Positions 1-11,200 of a stretch of 64,000 bases of DNA are shown one piece after another. The notes below the pieces were generated by a model. It ran no database searches. It saw only the letters and a list, made by a program, of their open reading frames with translations, and was not told where the DNA came from. The stretch comes from Limnoperna fortunei (lineage: Eukaryota > Mollusca > Bivalvia > Mytilida > Modiolidae). Position 1 is the first letter of the stretch. Every line of letters starts with the position of its first letter. The DNA lies in contig OX104113.1 of the NCBI GenBank assembly GCA_944474755.1, forward strand, positions 53,831,644 to 53,895,643, given 5' to 3'. Made by a program: the position numbers and the translations under genes.

Positions 1-325
1 ATGTAACGTTCCACATATTGACTTCTATTTCATTCAATGCATTGGTCAGTGAACAATTAAAAGGTAAACATTGTACCAAAATCTCCCTACTTTATAAAGC
101 TGTTTTGGAAAAAAATATATGTTCTATATCATTATTTTCGTTAACCAGCATTTTATTGTAGTAATGTTACGTTCCACATATTGACTTCTATTTCATTCAA
201 TGCATTGGTCAGTGAACAATTAAAAGGTAAACATTGTACCAAAATCTCCCTACTTTTTAAAGCTGTTTGGGTTAGGAAAACATTATATGTTCTGTATCTT
301 TATTTTCGTTCTGATATTGAAGCAA
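1..325. repeat. Direct tandem duplication, period about 163 bp
   Basis: Two adjacent near-identical copies, each starting at 'ACGTTCCACATATTGACTTC' (positions 6 and 169). The first may continue left of the window. Their 3' halves diverge by small substitutions and indels. Seen directly; no coding sense. Confidence 0.85.
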
Positions 326-978
326 ATTTAACAAAACATATTTTTACCGCTAATTTTGAACATTTGTTGTTTAGGGAGTCAACTTGTTTAATTACTTTTT
401 AAACAGCACACGTGTGTGACGTTACGACATGCATTTAAATCTCTCAAGCACCATTGGGTAATAGTTTAGCGTAAACAATGTCCTTACAAGGTACACGTAC
501 ATTGTTTACCTATCTTACATATAAATTACAAAAACCAGATACTTTAATAAATCCATAAAATTTGTAATGCAGCTAAGAGACGGTTAGCTTTTTAGAAAAG
601 CTAAACTTGTTATACTTAAACCTTATTCTGGACATAGAGACATAAGTACAAAATGGACTGTAGACAAACGTGATGACTTCAACTTTCCAAATACGGGAGT
701 ATAGCGATTGAAATATTCCAGCAGTCCGGTATGGTAATAACAACTTATTCGTTATACTAGATTTTGCTATGTGCTTAACCGGAGTGCTATGTTGACTATT
801 GAACCTCTCAAACAGGCGCTTGTAAATAGGTTGATGATATTCCTTCAGTTTTATGTCTGTTGCCTTGAATTAATTGATAGCTGCATGTGGTTAATCCATC
901 TCTACTTAGACAAGACCATGCATAACATGGGCGTGTTATTATTCCCTTTCCGTTAATGTGTCCTTGGCTTAGGTTTCC

Positions 979-1300
979 TTTATTGCAAAACTGGTTATCG
1001 CCAAATGCGATTTTATTTCAAAACGGGTTGACTGCGCCAACCCATTTTGCAATAAACTTTTTATCTCGGGATGTATCAGTAATCCGATGGTATCTGTTTG
1101 TGCTGATATATATTTATATTCACAATAGTTCATAGATAAACCAAAACATGACTAGGAACATTCTGTAGTTTCATCAGTTAAATTTCCGTCCCAAAAACGA
1201 GTTATTGCAAAACGGGTTGACTACTAAAGCCCAGTTTTTGCAATAAACTGTTCATGTCGCCACGAATCAGTAATTCGAAGGTATATGCACCCCGTGTTGC
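979..1300. repeat. Two diverged copies of a hairpin-forming repeat about 190 bp apart
   Basis: Copy 1: 'TTTATTGCAAAACTGGTT' (979-996) is nearly the reverse complement of 1039-1056. Copy 2: 1202-1218 pairs with about 1229-1246. After each hairpin follows a matching stretch (AATAAACT...ATCAGTAAT(C/T)CGA(T/A)GGTAT), so this is a duplicated unit with internal hairpins, possibly a decayed MITE pair. Confidence 0.55.
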
Positions 1301-2574
1301 AAAGCACGCAACACTAAAGGAGATACACACCTGAAAGTCATATAATTGAATCTTCGTGAAAATTTGTATATTTATATTTGGAAGGATCACTAAAAGAAGT
1401 ACATTAAGCGAAAAAATATCCATAGTTATATGATTATATATAAGCAGTTGAAGTTTTGGCAGGAAATGCAATTTCTCTGCCTTTTTTTATAGGTTTATCA
1501 TTCCTTTTCAAAAAACACAGCAATAATTAAACTTCGAACTAAAATTTACAAAATTTTGAAAAGAAAATAGGGGCTACATGATATAATTGAGAAGCATGGG
1601 TTTGAATGGATAAAGGAAGAGAAACCCGAAAGTTTTGTTTAAATCTCAAAACCTCTTAAGTGAATTTGCGATCAACTTAGTGATAGAAATGGTATTGAAA
1701 AAAAAATTAATGACGAAAACTTAACGACTGTATGGTATTTTCTTTTATCTAATTTGTCATCGGATTTTTGTTATTGATTGCATAATTATGCTACAAGAAA
1801 TTTGCGTAGACCCATTTTTAAAGAAATAAAACGTAATCTTTGGTCAATACATGAAATGCCTGGAATCTAATAATTACGTATAATCTCTGGGTTTTCTTTT
1901 TTAAAATAACGTTTTTTATTGATATTTAATAAGATATTTCAGCCTTTCGCCTTTCATTCAGTTTGTAAGGTCCGAGATATCCGTTCGTACATCCATGAAC
2001 GATCAATTTTTGTGCTTAATTCTGTAATGATACTCAAACTTGAATTAATTAGTCAAAATTAATGAAAAACGCCTAATGTTCACATATCTTGGACTGATTT
2101 AGCCGTGGCCACACGCGTGTTGAATAATGACAAATTTTGCATATTTAGATTGTGTAATTTGTGGATTATATGCAGACATGTTAAAACGGGCTTCAATGCA
2201 ACCATTTTGGCTTGATATTAAAATACATAATCTTCAACTCAGTCTAATTTTTCCAAAAATATGCCCTTACTGGAACTACTCATTTGAATTAGGAATTTAC
2301 ACGTATTTTGTTGTTTTATTTCACAGCGCATTTAAGGTGGTTCCGGGATATAAGCAAATTCCATCAGATTAAAAAAAAAACTTTTCAGAATTAAAATTTT
2401 ATTAAAAAAACATTGAAAAAATGCCTAAAAAAATGGGCGTCACACACATACACAATTTTGACAGACTTGGCCCATTCCCGTGGACCACAGGCCCCATGAT
2501 GCTAGGCCTTTTTTCTTTCTTTCACATAAAAATAAACTCGGTGTAAGAAAATCTGACGAATGCTAGTACTCATA

Positions 2575-2780
2575 TCGGACAAAAAGCAAAAAAGTCGGAC
2601 AAAAAGCTAATCGGATACAAAATTTCGGACAAAAGGCAAAAAATCGGACAAAAAGCAAAAATATCGGACAAAAAGCTAATCGGATAAAAAGTTGACGGAC
2701 AAAAAGCAAAAGTTCGGACGGAAAGCAAAATTATCGGATAAAAAGCGACGTCGGACAAAAAGAAAATGTCGGACATAAAG
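2575..2780. repeat. Short-period degenerate array of 'TCGGACAAAAAGCAAAA' units
   Basis: About 12 occurrences of CGGAC or CGGAT, each followed by an A-rich AAAAGC(A/T)AA segment, at a spacing near 17-20 bp, sometimes with every second or third unit ending in GCTAATCGGA. The minus strand is open through it (cysteine/proline-rich repetitive frames), but that is a by-product of the repeat. Confidence 0.85.
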
Positions 2781-4834
2781 CATCGTATCACACGTCGATT
2801 CAGGTGTATCTGCAAACGCGTTATGACTTTTACGACATAACAGATTTAAAACATGGCACAATCGTGTAAGTTTATCTTTCGCTATAGTAATGATATCCTC
2901 TATCATTCAACTATTCATGTTTAGGTTACTTTTTGGGTAGCATTTTCTCTTAATTACCTTAAGATTAAAGAAACAACAAACAGTTAAAAGTCTGAAAAGT
3001 CTGTGTCCTCTTGAAATCGACTACGATGTTAAACTCCTAATCTACAGAACAATCGATACAACTTCCGCGACCCAAAAATTTTATTTTCGCATTTTTTGTA
3101 TATTTGATTTTTAAATATGTTTCTTTTCTACGTGAATATATTGCACTTGAACGATTATGTCAAATAACATTAAATTTGATTACACTAATTCAAGGACTTT
3201 AGTACGGTCTACTGTATATTATCTTTCAACTATTTTGGGAACTCAGGAAGTTTGAGATTTGTTATGTGCATTTTAAGTTTTTATTGCAGCTTACTCTATG
3301 TTTATTGGACAACGGTTAATATATATTTTTGTAATAAAGAAATAAACAGCCCATCAGGATAAGGACTAGAGCTTTCAGCTTCATAGATGCATAATTCTAT
3401 CTGCACTGACAAAGGATATCAACAATGCCATCAAATTTGTAGGAAATTGATGACAGCCTTTTTTGAGTTCGCATCTGAAAACTAAACATACCACTTTTTC
3501 ATGAAAAAAGTCCCATTACTTTATAACAAAAAAATCTGAATTTTATCGAACACGAAAAGAAGCTCACATCTATCAAAATAATCAATTTTTCAAAGTTTTA
3601 AGAAAGTTAATGAAAGCGTTTAACTGCTAAAGACTGAAATCTAAACACTCACCCCTTTCTTAGGAACAAATTCCTATAACCAAATAGAGGAAAAATCAGA
3701 AATTTACCGAAAAGTATACAGACCATAAGCCTAACGTAATAAACAAGAGTTCGAAAAAAAAATCTGCGAAAAGGGTAATCCCATACAATTTTACTGCTGT
3801 AATAGGGTACAAGGAAAAACATGATATCGGTCTCATTACAAGAATTAAGCACTTCAATTAAATATGACAATAATTTGTTAATTTTGACTATTTTATACGA
3901 CCCCTATATACATTCAAAAAGTAGAAATTTATGCAGCTAAGATAAGAGCACTGTATGCAGACTTAAGAATCGGAATACAAGTGTTAAAACTAAAAAATCG
4001 GGAGGGTTGAAAAGGGGTAATTAAAAAGAATTATGCATCATACATATTTGCGACTTACTAAATTATTTATCTTTAATTTATGTTTACGAGTCATAATCAT
4101 AGATAACGTATTCGTGTTTAAACCGTGTTTACATATGTTGATTAACATATATACTAATTATTTCTAGATTAATATAATCAAGAAATAATCACGTCCTGAA
4201 TATAGCTGAAATATTGCTTGCTGGACGTAAAACAATCAATCAATCAAGAAATAATCTGACGTCAAACAACATAAAAGATTCTCTTGTTGATAAGTTTGTA
4301 AGAAAATAACAATGCATTTCTCCATTAATATATGTCGACTAATTCATGTATGAAGAATTTTATCATATTTTCATACATATACTTCTAACCTCGTTCATTT
4401 TATTGAACGCTTTACATTAAAATTTTATACTGTGTAAATCATCGGGGTGAAATGGTGAGAGTCTCGTCAAGTATTCAAGTTTGAATACATTTCACCACCT
4501 TGTAATATTATATATGTTTGTCGAACTGAAAGTAATCTAAATATTGAAGTAAGTTCATTTACACGTTTGTACATTATAACTGTTTGTTTGCTGAAGTACG
4601 TAGTTGAATGCAAATCTTTACGTATTAATCCATAAAGAAAAATTTGGCAAGAGACCCGGTCGAGTACAGGCTTGTCATGTTTCATTACGTATCTTTTTAA
4701 GCTATATAGGTTTTATATATAGTATGGTATAACATCTAATTATAAAGTGGGATATATTGCAAAACTATTATGTTATATTTATTAATTTACATTTGTTATT
4801 TACGTTAATTCTTCTCTGTGTTAAAATATTCATT

Positions 4835-5044
4835 ATGGGTGCTTTAAAATCGAAATTCAAAGGATCTAAAGGATCTAAATCTAAACAGAAGAAAAAAGAA
4901 AGAGCTACCAGAATCCAGCTCGTCGCAAAAATCTGTTGATCCAAGACTACCTTTTCAGAACTACCGACAGATATTTAGTTTGAGAAATGCATGGAAGGCA
5001 GTTACTCGATCCATGGAGGAGACAGCGAAGGAAAATCTTATCAG
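4835..5044 (+). CDS. Globin exon 1 (N-terminal extension, A and B helices)
   Basis: ATG at 4835. Reading frame 0 stops at TGA after about 34 codons. The globin frame (+1) contains ...ELPESSSSQKSVDPRLPFQN, then NAWKAV, up to the donor AG|GTAACG at 5044/5045. The frame change must occur between about 4885 and 4905, which holds AAG-A6-GAAAG. Confidence 0.7.
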
Positions 5045-7605
5045 GTAACGTAATATTCTGGTAAGTAAACAAGTTCTAATAAATTTAGATAACTGTTCGC
5101 TTGAATCAGCTTTTTAACAAGGTGAACAAATGTCAAGTATTATTGTACGCGTACCTGTTTGTGTATTTGTGTGCACACTTAAGTTTTTTGTTTCAAATAT
5201 TTACACATGAACTATATGTATTAGAAATTTTTATCGCATATTACGTAGAACAAGTCAAAACAATATTAACATTACAATGTATATAATTTATTATAAGCAT
5301 ACATAATATAAAACACTGATGCACATCGAATGTGCTATATATACGAAACATTGTCTTATAATAACAACATTTCTAAGTACGCGGTGATCTGTTAAAACTA
5401 CAAATATTTGCAGAGTTTAAGTCCATCACAAGACGCCTTTTCACTATTTAACACCATTCACCCGATTTACCTGGCAGTGTTTTCTTTTCATAACACTCAA
5501 TTTAAATCAGATTATTTAAATTTAAATCAGTTTTTAATTAAAGAATTTACACATCGTTAGTTTGTATATACATCTAGATTTTGTTTATCTTCTACGAAAA
5601 TTGGGATTTTAAACAATACAAATTATACTTAGACCAGATTAAAGCAATCATTTTCTGGGTAAAGAAAAGTTTATTCTAAACACGAAAACATATCATTTCA
5701 TCAACGTGTCTGTTGTAGATGTTTTATTTACTTTGCAGAAATACTCTGATAATGTATGCCAGGAACGAAAACTATTATTGCCTGGAATGTATTCAACATG
5801 TCTGTTTGATAAATTCGACACTGCGTTTCTATTTCTCTTGTGCGCAATACACAAGTAAACACCTAATGTTCTGGACAATGCATATATAAGATATATAATA
5901 ATAATCGTGATTGTAGTATAAGCACGCATTAGCTTTGTTGCGACACATAACCAACATGCACAATAAACCATCGTAATGCCATAATGCATATATTCTTATT
6001 TTACAGATTTTTAAAAAAGTGTCCAAATTATTCTCAATATTTTTCATCCTATGATAATTCGAAAACTGACGAGGAAAATAAGGAAAGTTTTGAGTTTGAA
6101 AACGATGCAATGGACATATTTGGACTTTTTGATGATGTTGTAAATAATTTAGAACAAGTAGACGCAGCAATAAGAGAAATTCGTCGAATGTTTTCATCAC
6201 ACGAGAAGGCTGTTGAAATGTTAAAGGTAACAACCTGACGAATCAGGAGAGATAACTCGAAATAGAAATAACTTCATAAATGTTAGGGCCCTCCGGTGTT
6301 TGAGTGGCTACTGTAGTTAGGTATATACTATTGATCCAATGCGTATCAACGCCGATTTTGTAGGAGCGAACCTTACTACCGTTAGTGTGTATTTAACTCC
6401 AACTTGCCAACCTTAAATGACTAGTTTGCTAGTTTTTTTGCCAAACGTTAGGGGTTTTCATTGGGTAACTCGGTTTCTTCCCTAAATAAAACTGGACGCC
6501 TAGAATAAATTACTGAAAGTGGCGTTAAATATAATTTATTCAAACTAACAAACACATATTTTACGATTAGGAAAGTAAACGTTTTACTGTTTGAGATATT
6601 TTTGTGATTGTGGTTATAGACAAAAATAATCTCAATCCTAAATTTGTGTTTAAACAAGTTATTTTTATGTGCAATTTTGCGTAACCCGTTCCGAATAACT
6701 GCTACCATTTTTGGGATTGGATGCACATTGATGACTGGAAAAATTCTGTTATTTAGGGGGGGGGGGGATGTGTAGTATGTATAAACAGTAAATCTGCTGT
6801 TACAGTAAATACACCACGTCAACAGATTAATCAAATTAAAGATGAACTACCCTGAAAGGCGGATTCATCGGGATGGGCAAATACATATTTTGTATGAATA
6901 AACATAATTTCATGCGCCGAATCAACAATTTTATAACGATTCATTCCCTACATTAATAAAGTGTGTAATATTTATATATCTTATTATAATACAACACGAT
7001 TCTACAAAACAAGAGATTGCAGTATAGTTCGAAAAGTTTGTTTATTCTATATTCCAATATGTTGTGTACTCCTGAATTAATGCATGTGTTGTATTGGCTG
7101 ATATCGTGTAAAACGCATATTCTTACAAAGGTTTTGTTTAGAACGAATAATCGTATCCTCGCATTTTTTGGCGAGGTTAATCCTACAAATCACAAAACTA
7201 ACGGCAGTAAAATTCGGCCTAGATGTATTTAATGTCAGGTTTCCTTAAAACAAACATTTTGTGGAATTTTAAGCATTTAATGGTATAAGACAATTGTAAA
7301 TTATTGAGTTTAAAAAATTGATTTATGATTTCACATGATACATTAAATAGATTGTGCTGTCAGACAGATTTATAAAAACATAAAGTTTAATTATTTTTAT
7401 ATTTAAATCAGTTCTGTATACGACGCACATTTTGCCACGACAGAGTTTGTCATAACTTTTTTTAAAATATTTTCAGGACATGAAACCTACATTTATGGAA
7501 CTTATATCAGAAACATTGGGAGATCGCTTCACTACTACAACAGCAGAAAACTTTCACCTACTGTATGGTTTTATACTGTCAGAAGGAGAAAAAGACACTA
7601 GTTAG
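4835..7605 (+). CDS. Neuroglobin/globin-X-like globin with predicted N-myristoylation; frame conflict in exon 1
   Basis: Heme-binding globin, about 185 residues if the frame conflict is an error. Exons are 4835-5044, 6007-6226 and 7477-7605 with GT/AG borders. The first intron, phase 2 after ENLI, is at the classic globin B12.2 site. The protein starts MGALKSKFKG: Gly2 with a lysine-rich cluster resembles Src-type myristoyl plus polybasic membrane anchors, and globin X is known to be acylated. Landmarks: A-helix Trp in NAWKAV, CD1 Phe at about residue 82 (PNYSQYF), proximal His F8 at about 135 (SSHEKA, codon 6200-6202), and a conserved LGDRFT...NFHLLYGFI end. Ungapped alignment to neuroglobin from E7 to F8 puts Asp, not His, at E7 (codon 6104-6106) and Ile at E11. 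The MG frame and the globin frame differ by one base; the A6 run at 4892-4897 is the likely place. Alternatively the 5' coding part lies in an unseen upstream exon, or the gene is damaged. Confidence 0.8.
6007..6226 (+). CDS. Globin exon 2 (C to F helices)
   Basis: Acceptor TTTTACAG at 6006, donor AAG|GTAACA at 6226/6227. Encodes 73 codons from FLKKCPNY to EMLK, including CD1 Phe, the E helix, and F8 His at 6200-6202. It ends in phase 0, in the F-G region rather than the usual G7.0 site. Confidence 0.85.
7477..7605 (+). CDS. Globin exon 3 (G and H helices) and stop
   Basis: Acceptor ATTTTCAG at 7476, 42 codons DMKPTF...EKDTS, stop TAG 7603-7605. The tail ends shortly after LLYGFI, as in neuroglobin. 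A cryptic donor A|GTTAGT overlaps the stop, so a further exon cannot be fully excluded. Confidence 0.8.
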   Translation, partial: DMKPTFMELISETLGDRFTTTTAENFHLLYGFILSEGEKDTS

Positions 7606-8104
7606 TACAAATATATCAGGAATACTGTTAACTTCAAAATTGTAATTAAAACATACACAGTTAAAAAGTTTACATCGTTTGTTCATCGAATGAACTCAAG
7701 GATGAAATTATAACTTTACATTCTGTTCTTCCGGCTGAAGAAGAAGCCACTTAGCCTTTTGAACGGGTACCCATGATACAGACTCCTCGGGAAATCAGTT
7801 GTGTCTTTTGGTGTTAATATCATTTTATAGAACACATATGTATGAATTGAAGATTATGATGACTTTTAATTGGATGATGTCATATGTGATTTGCTGATTT
7901 ATTTGTTGTAATATTTACTGAATAAAAAAAAATACACAAAGGAAAATTCATTTCTCCCGACAATATTTGGTGGGGGAGGGTTAAGAGGATAAGTGAAACT
8001 AAATCATGCATTTCAAACTACTTAAAGGGCAAGGTTTTATTTATTTCGGTCAATCAATATCATATTACTCAAACAGCACCAATTAATAGACTTTAATACA
8101 CTAT
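7606..8104. promoter_or_regulatory. Shared 3' end zone of convergent globin and FAXC genes, with facing poly(A) signals
   Basis: Only 499 bp separate the two stop codons. AATAAA for the globin lies at 7921-7926. On the minus strand, two overlapping AATAAA (TTTATT at 8036-8041 and 8040-8045) serve FAXC 60-70 bp after its stop. The two transcripts should therefore end within about 100 bp of each other without overlapping in coding sequence. Confidence 0.6.
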
Positions 8105-8263
8105 TTAAATAAACTGTTCATTCCAATCGGGCCAATATTTAGATTTTACTCTGTCCACAAACGAAAGAATATTTTGACATTCATTATTTATGACGTCTCT
8201 CATTGGAAACTTTAATGGAACTTCTGTGATCTGAACTATAAAGCCGAACAAGCAACAATCGAT
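8105..8263 (-). CDS. FAXC: FAXC exon 5 and stop
   Basis: Acceptor TTATTTCAG, 52 codons IDCCLFGFIVQ...KYWPDWNEQFI, stop TAA at 8105-8107. Confidence 0.92.
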   Translation of the reverse strand: MDCCLFGFIVQITEVPLKFPMRDVINNECQNILSFVDRVKSKYWPDWNEQFI

Positions 8264-11200
8264 CTGAAATAAAAAAAAGATTTGTCATCATAAAATTGTG
8301 CTTCCTTATATAGGGGTATATCCGCGTATACGTTGAACATTGACTTTTCAAACATATTTGCCGAACCTCTCATCATGGTGCTAGAAACTTAAAAGAGTTA
8401 AAAAGATCGATTGATTAGAGCAGATATGTCGTTACGCCGCCAAACGAGGAAGCGGGTACAAATAATCCATTTGACACCCATAATCATTTGGAGAGTCTAG
8501 CAGGAAAATAAGCAAAACAGTTTTAGGCTGTATACAAGTAAAGTCTTCTGTTCTATCGTCCTCGTGTTATAATTTGTTAGCTTTTTGTCGCTAATTTAGA
8601 CTATTTACTTTTATGTTAAACCATTATTATAACCAATATATCGACATTGAAAATCGATAAATTATTACAAGTATCTACAATGATCTTGATAAAAGATTAT
8701 AGTCGTACCACAATCTTTGGCTTTCATATGTGACGTTAGTTTTGGAACAAAATCAGGTTCTTATAAAACCACATTTCAGAAAAATATCGATAAAATAGCA
8801 TTGGTTTTTTTTCTTGACTTGATTTAAAATATCTCCGAGTATTCCTCTTGATTTAGGCGATTTTTTAGGTATACTGTCGATATTTTTAATCTTGTGCCAA
8901 AATATAGTGAATACGGATTTCGTTCGTGTATTTACGGCAAAACCCGTATACCTAGTTTTATTTCTTTATTCTTGTGAGAACACCAACAGAACGTTTTCAT
9001 TCATATCATATCAAACATTCCTGTTATCTATAATATAGCTGGAAAAATTTATGAAAGTTGCGTAGACACCATTCTGATGAAATATTTTCATTCAATTTCG
9101 CTCATTAATTCTGCACATTGTTTGATGTGATAGAGACATTGTTGTATATTTACATGGATATATTTTATTTTACAATAAGTCATATAATTGTATTGTTGCT
9201 TACATATATTAAATTGTGTCAATTTAAGGAACGACTTTGGGTCGATTTACGCTGAATAAACCGCGAATGTTGCAGCGTAAATCGATCCAAAGTCGTTTAT
9301 ATCCAATAATCTAACCAACAATTGAAAACAAACCTTATATTTTAAATTCCATAGTAAAAAGGAAATAACGAGAACAATATTTTACAAGTAATCGAATAAT
9401 GTTTTAGTGTCGTCACTTGTTGTTTGCGGAAGAATTCATGTATAGTCAACATCATCAATACATCTTATTATGAAGTCACAATCAGTCTCGTGCTGAAATA
9501 CCAAGTTAGGTTGTACGAAATAACCAACTTTGCTCAGCTATGAGTATTTAAAAGAAATTAAAATATATAAATGAAATATAAATGTTTGATATTGAAATAT
9601 AGAAAATTTTAAAAAGGTATGACAATTGTGTTTTTTGTTAAAATTGGTTTTTAAGCTAGCAAGCCGGAGTGTCTGGTAAAATTCAACGTCGACAAGAAAA
9701 TACAGGCAGAAATAGCACAGAATTGTTGTAATAAAATATAAATTTGTTCTTTGTGTGAATACTATATAGATGTACAAGTCATCTTTCATGTGACTGTTAA
9801 CCGAGTATAAAAGATTAATGAATGTCTGATCCAGTTATTACACTGAGGGATATACACTTTTCTTACTGTACAGGTCACACATCAATTCCCTTGAAAGGCC
9901 TTTTAATCCCCTTACCTAATTAGAAGTAGACGTTGGGAGAACAAAGCATTTGGACACGGTTCAAGCGAGTGGGTGCCATAGTGTCTGATCTGTGCTAGTT
10001 TGAACCCCACTGAGATTAATTCTAGTTGTGTAGATGAATTTTCATAAAGGACAAAAAGAAAAACGTGACAGAGGACAAACATTTTAAACAAGACCTAAAA
10101 CTTAAACACGTTACCAGGATGACACGTACGTTACGAAATACCATAATATATTTATTATCAATCAGTATTGCAAAATGAAGACTTGTGCGATATAATGCAT
10201 GTTAAACATATAAAACATAATATAAAAATATGTACATTAAAACCCATTGGTCACCTGCCCTCGGATATCTCATTATAACGTGATTTTTGTAATAACTAAA
10301 GAATTATTCTTCCATGTAAATTAATAAGAAACAATCTTAAACAATATTTGTCTTGGACGTTTTCGCATACATTTTATACAATTAAATCGAAAATTTAAAC
10401 AATTAAAGTATTTTTGGTGCTTTAAGCAATAACTGATTAATTAAGTCATAGAATTCCGATGTCATGGTGCATGAATTCGCGAATACCAGGTAATTTTCAC
10501 CATGAAGATAAAAATATGTGAAATGAACTTTAAAATTATATCTTTATCCTTGGGAAATATAATTTTTATTTTCGGCAAGTCAAGTTTTAAAGAAACAATT
10601 ATATTTTGTTGAAAATTAGCGAATTTATATATTACCATAGTAGGATTATCTCCCATCATAAACTTCTTGCTCCCAAGAAACTTTGAAATAGCTCTTATAT
10701 CGTCACTTCCAATTTTATATATTTCTTCGCTGCTATGTTTTCCTATTCCATGTCCTTTTGCCCGTTCTTCAACCTTTCAAAAAAGATGGCAAAATTCAAC
10801 CAACGTTATTAGGTTACCTTTGTATCTAAACTGAAATTAGTTTGCTAGGTAAGCTCCCTCTAAAACGTCTTCGTGTTTATATGCACAGACATATCTTTAG
10901 GATTAGTAAAATTATATGAGCATGAGCTATATTGTACATCAAAAAATAAAAAGGTAAACACATTGGATCAACCGTTGGTAACCGACTATTGTTGAAATAC
11001 TGCTTGCCTTAAGCGAACCACTTTATCAACTGAATATGAATAAACGAAATTGCAAACTCCTTAAAAATAATATACCAACACTGATCAGTATTGTAATTTC
11101 TAAAACATGCATCCTCATGAATTTATAGTCATATTCTGATGCTTCTAGCCAGCACAAAAAGTGTAGTACTTCATATATTAATAGTAATACGAATGATCTT

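Larger units (their letters stand above)
326..4834. other. Non-coding stretch left of the globin gene
   Basis: AT-rich sequence with only short chance ORFs. Apart from the hairpin pair near 1.0-1.3 kb and the TCGGAC array near 2.6 kb, the only recognisable item is a short molluscan-type tail near 4195-4250 ('TTGCTGGACGTAAAACAATC' followed by AATC repeats), probably the end of a decayed dispersed repeat. I see no exon here. Confidence 0.5.

Noticed and set aside
1202..1471. 89-codon minus-strand ORF
   Set aside because: Overlaps the hairpin repeat and has no family features.
2575..2780. CRISPR-like regular array
   Set aside because: Units are 17-20 bp with no unique spacers, and the genome is eukaryotic; it is a simple tandem repeat.
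5693..6233. Minus-strand ORFs of 98 and 134 codons
   Set aside because: They are antisense shadows over globin exon 2 and its intron.
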